Positions 25,001 through 34,627 of a DNA stretch of 64,000 nt are shown here, in pieces. Position 1 is the first letter of the stretch; every line of letters begins with the position of its first letter. Both the position numbers and the translations under genes were made by a program. The notes under the pieces were generated by a model. It made no database searches. It worked only from the letters and a program-made list of their open reading frames with translations, and had not been told where the DNA came from. The stretch is from Xenopus tropicalis (Eukaryota; Chordata; Amphibia; Anura; Pipidae). The stretch is taken from NCBI RefSeq assembly GCF_000004195.4, contig NC_030678.2, positions 83,674,904 to 83,738,903 on the forward strand, in the 5' to 3' direction.

Positions 25001-26508
25001 ACTACATGGGATATTTTATACAATGGTATCTGATCTAAATATAGCATCCTACATGCTGGATGTCAGTGCATGAGTTAAAATATAATGGGACAGATAGAAA
25101 TATCTGATGTGGAAACTGCATGGAACATTTGCCATCTGACAGAGTACGCCTGTTGGATGGGAACGCTCCATGTCTGTGTCCGACAAGATAAAATCTGCAA
25201 AGATCTGATAAAGTCTGAAAGACTTTTTTTCTCATTGAAATACACTGAATGAACAAAAGACATCATCCATATAGCTATGGAGATCCTACAGAATCTCATG
25301 CTGTTGTGTCACAAGATTTTGTGTCAGATAAAATCTATTGTGTAGTTTAGCCTTTTATTGACTCTCATCATTCTCACCAATCAAATGAATGGCAAACTCA
25401 TTGTGTATGAAAAGCTTAGTTACATTTGGTTATCTTTCAATGCCCCTCTATTGTTGAACTACAGATTTCTTCTTGAAAATGTAAGTCAATGCAAGATCTT
25501 TAGATCTCTGTATATTCTCTTCTATATAATTTTTTATTATTATATATGACCAACATTATATTATAAATTCTCTAAACCAGACACTTGGGCTACAAGCTAA
25601 AGATGCACTATATTTTGGGTTTGACCAAACCCCAATAGAATTTGAACTTCTCAGAATCCTGACTGCCTAGCCAACCCTTGGGCAACTGAAAATGAATATT
25701 AAATTTGAATATTAAAATGAAGATGTGGTTCAGTATTCAAAATCATTGTGGAGGATTCAGTGTTTAGCCAAACACAGAAACTATGAAATAGATGCACCAC
25801 TAGGCTCAACCCTCCTTTTCGCAGAAAGTCTACTTTAGCCTTTAAAAATGTTAGATAAAGTATACAGCAAATAAATCATTAGGACCAAGTATAACCCAAA
25901 TTTCCATTCAGGTTGCCCCCCTCCACTACTTTGGGCTACTTGGGGGTGGGACAAAAAATGTTTTAAGAAGGCAATAAAAACATAAGGTTAATTTCCTTAT
26001 CACTTTCATAAATTATTAAGCAATTCTGGCCACTCTGATATGTACTGTATTTGTATAAAAACACTTGCTGGACTTATCTCACCTCTTTCTGCTTGGTCTC
26101 AGGACACTCTGACTGGAGAGTAAGTGTTGCCCCTTCTATGTTCCTGGGCATAGGCGTGGAGCCGGGATTAATAGTTAGGTGAATCTGGTCTGGTGAAATT
26201 ATATGCTGAACATATCCTTGGGACATGGCATCTTGCTCTGGCAAAAGCAGCAGACCTTCCTCATTGGCAGCATCCAGGAAAGGTAGATTTGTTCCAACAT
26301 TGCCATCGTCATCCTCATCATCCTCCTCATCATCCTCCTCCGCCTCCGACGGTGGCCTGTCCTGTTCTATCAGCACTGTGGTTGTATCATAAACTGTACC
26401 AGACTCCCGTACATTCTTTTCCACAAACCACTTCCTCACCTTCTCATCTGGGCACAACCCATCATCATCCATAGACATGAGAACCAATTCTGGACTGTTT
26501 TCTCCCAT
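9639..26508 (-). CDS. mtf1: Metal regulatory transcription factor 1, complete, 10 coding exons
   Basis: The joined exons (minus strand: 26508-26083, 22269-22031, 20827-20696, 19563-19490, 18450-18317, 16439-16362, 15430-15328, 13932-13379, 11273-11210, 10018-9639) keep frame across all nine introns. They total 2184 nt, or 727 residues plus stop, against about 753 in human. MTF-1 binds zinc and, in the nucleus, metal response elements in metallothionein and zinc-transporter promoters. Visible order: acidic N-terminus, six C2H2 fingers at about residues 146-318 with the atypical RGEYT linker after finger 1, a Ser/Thr/Pro-rich activation region, a conserved [15 protein letters not shown] block that overlaps the known export region, and the CQCQCAC cysteine cluster near residue 617 needed for metal response. 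The ATG at 26508 has A at -3 and G at +4. An upstream in-frame ATG at 26583 probably lies in an intron. Confidence 0.96.
10153..10889. mobile_element. Inverted-repeat element with 91-bp arms, interrupted
   Basis: 10153-10243 and 10799-10889 are inverted copies of each other with only a few differences. The interior holds a hAT-like insertion (10268-10554), so this is a nested pair lying in the MTF1 last intron and extending to about 130 bp from the last exon. Confidence 0.75.
10268..10554. mobile_element. hAT-like non-autonomous element
   Basis: It starts with CAGGGATCCCCAACC and ends with a degraded inverted match (GGTTGTGGATCACTG). It is flanked by CCTTATAC (10260-10267) and CTTTATAC (10555-10562), an 8-bp duplication with one mismatch, as expected for hAT. 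Confidence 0.7.
11210..11273 (-). CDS. mtf1: MTF1 coding exon 9
   Basis: A 64-nt exon, residues 581-602, encoding [16 protein letters not shown], clearly the vertebrate segment. Acceptor TCTTTGACAG, donor ACAG|GTATGT in phase 1. Confidence 0.93.
11767..11936. repeat. Miniature element, GGTGGCCATACA family
   Basis: Starts AAGGTCCCCATACACGGGCC and contains the GCCGATTGTAGCTGCCGATA and CGGCAGCTTATCGGCCCATG blocks shared with copies at 43.5, 50.8-51.1 and 57.3 kb. It holds internal inverted matches but no coding capacity. Confidence 0.6.
12422..12998. mobile_element. TTTAAAGGACAT miniature element, copy 1
   Basis: An element of about 577 bp, ending GGCTTTACATGTC. It lies in the same relative orientation as the copy at 17198-17800 and opposite to 35358-35963. 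The ends are short inverted repeats. Confidence 0.7.
13379..13932 (-). CDS. mtf1: MTF1 coding exon 8 (Pro/Ser/Thr-rich activation region)
   Basis: The largest exon, residues 396-580. Acceptor TTGTTTTAG, donor CCT|GTGAGT. Low-complexity Ser/Thr/Pro/Ala sequence ends in the conserved [14 protein letters not shown] and [15 protein letters not shown] blocks. The poly-Ala stretch of the human protein is absent. Confidence 0.95.
15328..15430 (-). CDS. mtf1: MTF1 coding exon 7
   Basis: Residues 362-396. Acceptor CTTCTTCAG, donor AAAG|GTAACA in phase 1. Contains NLFESMFQS, matching the vertebrate FESMFQ motif in the activation region. Confidence 0.9.
15683..15985. mobile_element. Palindromic miniature element
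   Basis: Opens with TTAAAGGAACAGTAACAC, like the element at 23697. The interior has long inverted arms (about 15755-15855 and 15888-15985), with matching words such as GCTTGAATTCCTC and AGGAATTCAAGC. Confidence 0.55.
15986..16110. repeat. ACAT/AT microsatellite and GAAACGTTGG repeat
   Basis: (CATA)n and (AT)n at about 15990-16020 are followed by GAGAAAGGTCCTAATAAGG and GGACCGAAACGTTGG, a small palindrome. A related GAAACGTCGG word lies in the palindrome at 29.2 kb. Confidence 0.5.
16362..16439 (-). CDS. mtf1: MTF1 coding exon 6
   Basis: Exactly 26 codons, residues 336-361, with the CLSD...SSDSEL segment that follows the fingers in vertebrate MTF1. Acceptor TTTATAAAG is weak; donor GGA|GTAAGT is strong. 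Confidence 0.88.
17198..17800. mobile_element. TTTAAAGGACAT miniature element, copy 2
   Basis: Closely similar to 12422-12998 over most of its length, but it lacks the first 40 or so bases. It ends GGCTTTACATGTCCTTTAA. It lies in an MTF1 intron. Confidence 0.7.
18317..18450 (-). CDS. mtf1: MTF1 coding exon 5 (finger 6)
   Basis: Residues 291-335. Acceptor CTACTAG, donor GAG|GTATAA in phase 0. Encodes [12 protein letters not shown]...SHMKGH, then leaves the finger array. Confidence 0.95.
19490..19563 (-). CDS. mtf1: MTF1 coding exon 4 (finger 5)
   Basis: A 74-nt exon, residues 266-291. Acceptor CTGTGCAG, donor CAG|GTATAG. Encodes [10 protein letters not shown]...HLKTHARKH, the core of finger 5. 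Confidence 0.95.
20696..20827 (-). CDS. mtf1: MTF1 coding exon 3 (end of finger 3, finger 4)
   Basis: Residues 222-266. Acceptor TTTGCAG, donor AG|GTTGGT. Finger 4 is FNCVTEGC...HIRTH. It is followed by TREKP, where the usual linker is TGEKP. Confidence 0.95.
20960..21262. repeat. Dispersed repeat shared with 7.1, 45.4 and 47.0 kb
   Basis: Shares TGTGCCTGCA, ACGCAGTGG and GAGTGGAT blocks with copies at about 45400-45570 and 47030-47160. The ORFs inside it have no recognisable product. Confidence 0.4.
22031..22269 (-). CDS. mtf1: MTF1 coding exon 2 (zinc fingers 1, 2 and most of 3)
   Basis: Residues 143-222. Acceptor TTGTTACAG, donor AG|GTGAGA in phase 2. Contains fingers YQCTFEGC...H and FVCNQSGC...H, joined by the non-canonical THRGEYT linker, and most of finger 3. 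Confidence 0.96.
22464..22527. repeat. 19-bp hairpin in MTF1 intron 1
   Basis: 22464-22482 pairs with 22509-22527 at 18 of 19 positions, around a 26-nt loop containing GCAGCAGC. Nothing more can be said from sequence alone. Confidence 0.55.
23697..24102. mobile_element. Palindromic TTAA miniature element
   Basis: TTAA at both ends, terminal AGGAACAGTAACACCAAAAA and its inverse, and inverted repeats through most of its 400 bp (GGCAGCCATTCAAGATGG against GAATGGCTGCCCCCATGG). The ORFs in it are by-products of the palindrome. Confidence 0.8.
26083..26508 (-). CDS. mtf1: MTF1 coding exon 1
   Basis: Encodes residues 1-142 and ends at a codon boundary before GTGAGA. It holds an Asp/Glu run (26305-26355, encoded by a CTC/ATC-rich trinucleotide tract) and the strongly conserved block from [13 protein letters not shown] to ECPETK that precedes the fingers. 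Confidence 0.95.
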
Positions 26509-26920
26509 GATATTCAGATTATGAGGAAATACTGGATAGTCAACAGTATAGTAAAATATCACTGCAAAATATTCATATGGCAATTGCAGTACAGCTTTAA
26601 ATCCTCCATGATGAAAAGTAATTTTTTGTGCAAGTGTTTGTCAGCCAGTTTCACATCCTTGTTTTTGCAGTAATACAAATATGTTCTTTACATCAACTGA
26701 AGTTGTATCCAAAAATTAAACTTATAGACCTCATTGTAGAGAAACATTGCAATGATGCTGTACTTTGTGCAGGTTTAATCACCACCATTTGTCTCCTAGT
26801 GTTATTTCTAGTGGTTAAGCATGTCTTTAGTTATAAAGACCAATAAACACTCTAATAGAAAGAGGAAGTGGAGGTTCTGCAATGAGACAAATTAGGTTAG
26901 GTTAATATTAGGAAATGGGT

Positions 26921-26952
<32 letters not shown>

Positions 26953-27543
26953 GCGCATTAACTCCACAGAAATGTATGAACTGATACTTTCTGAATGCCC
27001 TTTAAAACTAAAACGAAAAATATAGGGCTTAGCCCTGAATCCTGCAGTAAAACCTCTATAACACTGCGTAAATAATAATTTTAAAACATGATAGCAAAAA
27101 CTGTTCTCCCTGCTACACATACTGTTGTGCTGACACACTACATAAAATTCAACACAGCTCAACCCCATAACTAGAATGCCAGTGGGCAAATGGTTATACA
27201 TCAATACATTCAGGAAATCTTCAATGCTGTGTAGAAAGCTAAGTTTTATACAATTTTGCCGCACAACACCACATGGAACTACAGCACAGATTTTATGAGA
27301 ATGAATTTTGTTCCCTGTTAAGCCAAGAGTAAACTAAATGAATAGGAAAGGAATAATACAGTTACAATACTACCAATACATGAAGCAATCACTTAACTTG
27401 GGGGCATTGGCTCTGTTCTGATATCTTGCTTGAATTACATGGGGCAACAACATGAAGCAGATATGCATGCAACACTGTCCAGATATGAGACCAGGGATCT
27501 CTAAAGTTGAAGCCTCACACTGTTACTTAACTACAACACTTAC

Positions 27544-28050
27544 CTACTGGGTTCGACTATACACAGACAGGACCTATCCCCAAACCACTACAATGCTCAA
27601 TATCCTCTGACAGCAGAGAAATGCAGGTTTAAGAGTTGCAGTGCAACAGCAGCAGCTCTATGGCCTTCTTTTGGACTTTTTTACCTTGTAGTCGCTCTCA
27701 AGCCCAAAAATCAAAGCCCCCATGTCGGAAATTAATAACATCAAGTCCCAACTTGAGGAACAAGCAAACCTCTTCCACTCCCCTAGCCTTAAGCAAGCTC
27801 ATTTAAGAAACGCAACACTTCCTGCTCTGCTTGTAAGCGATGTGACTACTACTGCAATGTGAACATCTATACGACAGCCATCAAACCAGTAGCCTCAAGC
27901 CATGTGCTATTTAATAAGGCAGTCAGGCTTCCATAATACCTAAGTCAAGCTTTTCCGGGTCGCAACTTAAATGTCCCACAAAGCTGTTTAATTGCAAGCT
28001 TCTTGCCTCCTGTCTTACAGAAAATCCCGACGCCACAAGTCTCATTTCGC
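27544..28050 (-). other. mtf1: Predicted non-coding first exon of MTF1
   Basis: A strong donor, CAGTAG|GTAAGT, lies on the minus strand at 27544/27543, downstream of the CpG-rich promoter-like region. A fair acceptor (GACTATCCAG) lies at about 26533, 25 bp before the start codon. A 5' untranslated exon from about 28.05 kb to 27544, spliced to the coding exon, would fit. This is inferred from splice signals alone, and the 5' boundary is a guess. Confidence 0.4.
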
Positions 28051-28110
28051 GAGACTGTGACGTCACAACTCACGTAAGCGCCGTGGCACGTCATGTCGCC
28101 GCCTTGTGGG
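28020..28110 (-). promoter_or_regulatory. CpG-rich promoter-like region for MTF1
   Basis: A small cluster of CpG in a CpG-poor neighbourhood. It contains the palindromic CRE TGACGTCA at 28058-28065, TCGCGAGA at 28047-28054 (TCTCGCGA on the minus strand), and further CACGT and GACG words. Both motifs are typical of TATA-less housekeeping promoters. The location, about 1.5 kb upstream of the MTF1 start codon, fits. Confidence 0.55.
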
Positions 28111-29101
28111 AGTGATGAGCAGGTTTTTTTTTTTGGTTTTTTTTAAAAAAAGTGTTCGACTAGCGGAAGCGCCTCTTAAATTGCGATGTGTACGCTCCCG
28201 ATAATTCTGTTTTTGGCAGAAAAATAAAGACTTTTATTTTGCCCATGTTCACCATGTCCGCAGCAGCGTCATTTTCCCTCAGAAGGCATTTATATTTTCT
28301 GCTTAGCACTTCGACTTTTGCCAGGACTAATAAAAGACGTTTTGCTTGGTTTAGGTTTCCAGTAGAATGTGCCGCCGTCAGAGCCTCTCCTGCCAATTTG
28401 AGAAAAGAATTTATATAAAAGGACCAGATTTTTCACTTAATGGCTAATTTATGAGAACGTGGTAGGGGAAATTCCCCAAATGTAATGAACTTTTTGTCCC
28501 TTTTGTTCAGGGTGGGGTCAGAGGGACCCAATATTTCTGTTCAGGGACAGAAGGGCCTACTGAAGAGACGATGAGTGAAATTGACCAAACTTACTTTTAT
28601 TTCTCTTTGTAACCTCTGGTCCTAACTCCAGAGTGTGCTGTTTCCCTGTCAGTTCTGCAGTGTTTTATGTGAAGACAACAAAACTGTTCCACATTTAAGG
28701 GACAATGTAATCTTTAATTTTTAGGCTCTTTTTCACAGTGGTATCAGAGGCTCCCAGACATATTTCTTGGTTGCCAACTGTACCAGAGCCTCTTCCAGTT
28801 TGACCAAAAAATAAAAGTATTTTGTGCAAGTTAGAGCAATGTAAAATTAAATAATTAAATTAATTAAAGAATTTTAGGTGGAAAGGCTCCTTTGGGCACC
28901 CAGAGTTGGAGACTTAGCCCGTGTTTATCTGACAGTGACAGATCCCTATACTCTGGCCTCAGGGGTAACACATCTACCCCAGAAGAATGATGAGAACATT
29001 TCTGTAAAGAAAAAAGAATTAGTGAAATTAACCAAGTGCCTAAAAGCCATCCCACTTACAAAGGGATGAATGCCTGGGTGCTATTGCAAATAGTAAATAC
29101 A

Positions 29102-29379
29102 GAAATTGTAAAAAAGGCCAGCACTCACAGGGCTATAAGTAAACCAAACAAGAAAAATAAAGGTATTTAAGGCAAAAAATAAAGCATGGTTTTTTATTTA
29201 TCCGACGTTTCAGTTCCAAACAGGAACTTTCATCAGGGAGATGATGAAAGTTCCTGTTTGGAACTGAAACGTCGGATAAATAAAAAACCATGCTTTATTT
29301 TTTGCCTTAAATACCTTTATTTTTCTTGTTTGATTTACTAAAAGCCCTGTGAGTGCTGGCCTTTTTTTACAATTTCTAT
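29102..29379. mobile_element. Near-perfect 278-bp palindrome
   Basis: Two arms of about 135 bp, 29102-29235 and 29241-29379, are almost exact reverse complements around a spacer of a few bases. The arms contain GAACTGAAACGTCGGATAAA. Probably a foldback-type miniature element. (AT)n follows directly. Confidence 0.85.
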
Positions 29380-29700
29380 ATATATATATATATATGTCAT
29401 AAACACCAACAGTAAAATGGTCCCAATATCCACTAAATGAATAAGGAAATAACATTTACAACAAAACTGTGATCAAAGTCAGGCCTTACTATCGTTACAC
29501 CAATTCCCCCCCCAACACAGCAAAATCTTGACCTTTCCCTTTTATTCTCCCTATTTTTTTTCCTTTAAAGTTGTCAACCCTAGCCCTTACATGTGTTTGT
29601 ATTTGCATATGCCCTATGGTGGCAGTCTACTACATACATGTTGCAGGGCTGCACTGATTACATGTAAAAGCCTGTCTGAGACAATTGCAACTGGCAATCT

Positions 29701-29738
29701 CTTCGATAGCTCAGTGGTAGAGGGAGGGACTGTAAAGG
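29701..29738 (+). pseudogene. tRNA-Tyr-like 5' half in a dispersed repeat
   Basis: CTTCGATAGCTCAGTGGTAG, then GGACTGTA, match the acceptor start, D-arm with A box, and anticodon loop (GUA) of vertebrate tRNA-Tyr. The 3' half is not recognisable, so this is a relic or the head of a tRNA-derived repeat. Confidence 0.5.
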
Positions 29739-30081
29739 TTAACAGCAACGGGCTTAATTTCAGCCTGATGGTGATCAGCCACATGTTTTTTTCTCCTTGG
29801 GTGCAAAAAAAAAAATGCCACCCCGACCAAAAAAATGATGCTTGATGTCAATGTTATTAAAAGGGAGGAAATATAGGAAGCCTGGTATTTTTGTTCTAGA
29901 AAAATTGGCAACCCTAGCCCTTGCATGTGCGTTTTTATCTGCATTTTCCGTGTGGTGGTATGTCTACTATATGCATGTTCAATAGCTGCACTCAGGCTAA
30001 AGTTAGATGTGTTTTTTGTTTTCTTCCCCCAATTAAAAGGCATTGCTAGCGATGTCTTGCTTCTTGTAGCTGATCTTCTAC

Positions 30082-30725
30082 TTAAAGGGGTTGTTTACCT
30101 TTACTGTCCAAATTTTATTAAACCACCAACAATGCTCTCAGCGCATCAGAAAATTAATTTTCCATAAAAGAGTAAAAAGGCCACTGTAAAAGCTACTTTT
30201 TATATCTGTTATATCAGTTCTTCTGTCTTTCTGATCAGTTTTCTGAAGGGATGGGGGTGGCCTATTTTGAACCTGACACACTAAGAACTTCCTTTATGCT
30301 TGATTCCCTTCTAGACTTTTTCCCTATTGGACCAATTGATCGGTTGCTTGCACACATATCGAGTTGCATAAACTGAATTGGTCATTTCTCCCTTGCAATG
30401 GCATAGGCAAGTATACCATTATGTTAGATTTGCAGCACTGTCACAGGAAGCCGTGTCAGTCTAACAGGAGAGACAGCTATTAGAAGTTAAGTCTACTGCC
30501 AGTACTATGTGTGACATCATATTAGGAAATAAAACAGCAACTGTAGCGACCACCTTCCAGCACAAGGTCTGTACAGAAGTGAAGGATCAGCAGAGGGATG
30601 TTTCTGAGGTGGATATCTCTTCAGCTGCGCTTCTTTTGTTAACTACATATATGGCAAAGATTGTTCTATTAATGTGAACTGTTAAAGATTTGTTAATGTT
30701 TTACAAAGGTGAACAACCCCTTTAA
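30082..30725. mobile_element. TTAA-flanked miniature element (AAAGGGGTTGTT)
   Basis: TTAA plus AGGGGTTGTTTACCTTT on the left and AAAGGTGAACAACCCCT plus TTAA on the right. It is inserted between the two tRNA-Tyr-like repeat copies. A diverged relative lies at about 38285-39385. Confidence 0.75.
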
Positions 30726-30778
30726 TAGGCAAACAGGGCAAAGATACATGCCTGTCTGAGACAGTTGCAACTGGTGAT

Positions 30779-30842
30779 CCCTTCAATAGGTAAGTGGTAG
30801 GTCAAGGTTAATGGCAATCCTTACAACGCTGGTTTCAAACAT
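30779..30842 (+). pseudogene. Second tRNA-Tyr-like relic, with B box remnant
   Basis: The flank (CCTGTCTGAGACAGTTGCAACTGG) matches that of the copy at 29.7 kb. The body is a degraded tRNA-Tyr: CTTCAATAGGTAAGTGGTAG, then AATCCTTA and CGCTGGTTTCAAAC, which resembles the T-arm and B box. Confidence 0.45.
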
Positions 30843-31835
30843 AATGCCACCCTGGCCAATAAAAAGCTTGATGCTAATATTATTAGTATGGAAAGATAAA
30901 CATATAGGAAGGCTGTATTTTTTTCAATAAAACTTGGCAACCCTAGTAATCAGGGCAACATTTCTGGCTAGATTTTCTTGATGTGTCCCCGAATTGTGAT
31001 CTGGTAACCCCACAGAAAAAGCAACAGGCAAAAAAGAGAGACTGTAATCACGTTGGCTAAGGTTAGACTCCTGGGAACCATATATTTTTGGAAAATACAA
31101 ATTCTGACAAATCCAAAATTGGCAATTATGTCTTTCTACTGCAAAGCTGCACTAAATGCAGCGTTTTTTTTTATGACATTTATGAAAATTGCCTAACAAT
31201 ATTGCTATTTGCCATATTTATCTCACACAGTTTCTTACATACAAGGGTAAAACATCTTGTATATGAATGCTCTACTGACCATAGGTACTGCGGGCTCGGC
31301 AGTTAGAGCCTTTTCCTGCAAGTACATAGTACCTACATGCTTGACAGGTAAAGGGTAAAAAATTTTTGTAAATGCAATTGGTAAGAGCTCCTTATTTTTG
31401 TTGCTGAAACTCTCTGAATTGGCTTGAACAGAAAGGCTAGTGTTACACATGATGAGAAAATGCTGATCCATTGCCTTCTTCCCTGTCTTTAATAATCTTT
31501 AATGCAGTGACAGGTATGACATCCACCTGTCTGTGTACACATGGGGTGGACTACAGAGTGATAATACATATGCTTGTGTTTTCAGGCCAAAATCCACCCA
31601 TCTGTGCAATGACAGGTGGATTCCATACCTGTTAGTTATTACTAAAGATGGTCAGAAGGCAGCAAAAAAAGTCAAAGCGTGGCTGGCCTAAAGCTAGCAT
31701 CACACGTAACTACTTCTGAGTGCACCTTAGGTTCTAAGACAGGGTTAAAATTTGGGCAACCATTGCAGGTTCGGGTTGGGTGCAGGTCAGACTGGGGAAG
31801 TGCACTCTTCCTCTGCTTCTGAAGTTCCCCTAACA

Positions 31836-32116
31836 CAAGGGTCCTCAAACTGCGGGCCGGATACGGCCCCCAAGGTCATTTACCTGGCCCCCGCTGCATC
31901 CTCACCCCTGGCTACTACCTCTTCTGTGCCTCACGTGTCATTAGCGTCGTCCAGTGGGATGCCGTGATGTGATGTGCTGGGGCCAAGGACCACATTGAGG
32001 CAGACAGGTAGTAGCCAGGGGTGAGGACAAAGTTTAAGGACTAACTATAGTCCGGCCCCCCAACAGTCTGAGGGACTGTGAACTGGCCCCCTGTTTAAAA
32101 AGGTTGAGGACCCCTG
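31836..32116. mobile_element. hAT-like element with 8-bp target duplication
   Basis: Ends CAAGGGTCCTCAAACTGC and GGTTGAGGACCCCTG form the terminal inverted repeat. CCCTAACA occurs exactly at 31828-31835 and 32117-32124. At 281 bp it has no coding capacity. Confidence 0.85.
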
Positions 32117-33578
32117 CCCTAACACATATGACCTAAGGGTACACCCGCACATCACTAGTGTGCATTGACATCTAGAAAGTGCTTAATGGAAAGTGAAAGG
32201 AACTATTGCCCCGCCTTTATGCCCATGGCATACAGGTGAAGAAGGCAAAATATGATTGACAGCTGAGATTTCTAAACGAGTTTATAATAGGTATGTGTTA
32301 AATAAAATTATACAGCTTTTTATGCCTGAATGAGTCTCATGCTCCACTAACCAAGCGTAAGAATGCAGCTCCTTTGGCCCTTTTCTCACCACATGGAATC
32401 CTAAACACCAATGGCATGGATTTTCAGCTAATGCAATGCTTGTGTGCTAGAACCTTTCTTATTCACTTTTTTTTTTAAACATCCTAAAAGCATTTGTACT
32501 TGGGGTTATATTTACCAATAGTTAAAAATGAAGTTTACCACAGTTCTTTAGTAACTTACATAAGATTTGTAGGTTTGTTTTTAGTAAAAGGTCAAAACAG
32601 CATTCACCATAATAAATGTGCTCTTGGGCTAATGCCACACATAGCGTATTCTTGAAAAAACGAAAAATGTTTGCAGAGAATATGCCTTGCTACTGTAAAA
32701 TCCTCCTACCTGTACTTGCACCGAGAATCATTGAATACACTCGGGTTTAGGCACATGTCGCCGATATCTGCTAAGAAACACAAAACGTTGCCTTTTTGTC
32801 AGATATCAGCTATATGTGTGTGCACCCAAGCGTATTCAATGCTTTCAGAAATAGTAGGCAAATCTTTAAAAACTATAACAAATAAAAAAATGAAGAACAA
32901 TTGAAAAGTTGCTAATGCTTTGGCCACTTTATAACATACTAAAAGTTAACTTAAAGGTTCACTAAACTGCTAGAGATTGCTTCTCTTTTATATTTATTTT
33001 AGACTGTTAATAAAATCTACAGCCCTATCCCTTACCCCACTGTTGTGATTTTTTTTTTTTTACCAGGTAGCCATTATGCAGGGAGATTATCTGTGCACTG
33101 GGAATTTAACTACATTGCAAGGGCCAAAACAAAGTAGCTTCAGTTTTCCCTTTTTAGCTCAAGAAATATCACAATCAATAGATTTTTGGTGATTAAAACA
33201 ACAGACAAAGTATATTCTGTACAAGCCTTATTCATTGAACTGAGGGGGATACTGCTCTTTAAGGCCAGTATAATGTATCTATATTTATACCATGTGTATT
33301 CCCTTAGTCCTCCTAACTCCAGAAATAACTTCACCCAACAACAGACCACATTAATTTCTTACAGCCATCAGTGGGCTGTTTGTATGACTTATCATATGAC
33401 CTTACTCTGACAGCCTTATGACTAGGATTGTCGAAAGAAAAATCATTTCCCCAGTCTGCTGAAAACCTAAAATAATGAGTATCTATACCTTTAAATATAC
33501 AGGGCAGTATTCAGTGTTTAGATTAGATTACACATTTGAATTAATTGCTACTCTATTCTAAAGTTCTAAAGTTACTTC

Positions 33579-34047
33579 TTAGGGGCACATTTACTAATCC
33601 ACGAACGTCCGAAAAGCGTCCGAATGTGTTTTTTTCGTAATGATCTGTACTTTGCGACTTTTTCGAGCTCTCAATATGAAAGTTGCGATAATTCGCGAAA
33701 GTCATAATGGCTATGAAAAAGTCGAGAAAATTCACGAAAGTTATAATGGCAATGAAAAAGTCGTGACAATTCTCCAAAGGCATAATGGCAATGAAAAAGT
33801 TGTGACAATTCTCCAAAGGCATAATGGCAATGAAAAAGTCGCGACAATTCACAAAATTTGTTATGGCTATGAAAAAGTCGCGACAATTCGCGCAAGTCGT
33901 ACAGGTTACGGAAAAGTCGCAACAATTTACGAGAAAAGTCGTAACGGCGACGAAAAAATCGCAAAATATACGAAAAAGTTGCAAATTGTTCGTTTTCCAA
34001 TCCAAATTTTTCAGATTCGGATTCGTGGATTAGTAAATCAGCCCCTA
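33579..34047. mobile_element. CpG-rich element with 39-bp minisatellite core
   Basis: The ends are TTAGGGGCACATTTACTAAT and ATTAGTAAATCAGCCCCTAA. The core repeats a 39-bp unit (AATGGCAATGAAAAAGT starts at 33745, 33784 and 33823) with frequent TCGCGA and CGAAA words. Because 39 is a multiple of three, both strands have repetitive open frames that are not genes. Confidence 0.7.
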
Positions 34048-34627
34048 AGGGGCTGATTTACTAAGACACGAATTCGAATTGGAAAAATTCCGATTGGAAA
34101 ATGAACATTTTGCGTCTTTTTTGCGATTTTTTTCGCCGCCTTTACGACTTTTCGGAAATTGTCGCGACTTTTTCGTTACCAATACGATTTTTGCGAAAAA
34201 ACGCGAGTTTTTCGTAGCCATTACGATTCGCTCGTATCTTGTCGCGACTTTTTCGTATTGAGCGCTCGTAAGCGGTGGGCGAAACTTTCAGACTTAGCAT
34301 GATATTGGAAGCCTCCCATAGGACTCAATGGCACTCTGCAGCTCCAACCTGGCCCAAGAAAAGTCACCATACTGAAGCTTGAATGAATCCGAACGCTACG
34401 AAAAAATCGCAACATTTTGCGCAACTTTCGGAATGGCTACGAAAAAGGCGCGACTTTTCGCGCAAGTTTTAACGCTACGAAAAAATCGACAGATTTTACG
34501 CAACATTCGGATGGCAACGAAAAAGTCGCGATAATTTTCAGAAAAAATCGCCAAATACCGATCATTACGAAAAAAACGCAATCGGACGCATTCGGCCAGT
34601 TCGTGAGTAAGTAAATGGGCCCCTTAG
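34045..34627. mobile_element. Second CpG-rich element, back to back with the first
   Basis: Starts TAAGGGGCTGATTTACTAAG and ends GTAAATGGGCCCCTTA. It is filled with the same CGAAAAAGTCGCGA words, with a central unique block at about 34270-34385. The TAA/TTA flanks would suit a 3-bp target site of the PIF/Harbinger type. Confidence 0.65.

Noticed and set aside
26509..26583. Upstream in-frame ATG extending MTF1 by 25 residues
   Set aside because: The extension does not resemble MTF1, a plausible acceptor lies inside it at about 26533, and the ATG at 26508 has the better context and matches the known N-terminus.
28160..28418. Opposed ORFs of 78 and 76 codons near the MTF1 promoter
   Set aside because: Neither begins with ATG (they start TTG and GTG). 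The peptides have no recognisable motif, and both strands are open, probably from composition.
33553..34056. Overlapping repetitive ORFs on both strands (150 and 138 codons)
   Set aside because: They come from a 39-bp minisatellite, whose period is a multiple of three. The peptides are simple repeats without Met-context or splice support.
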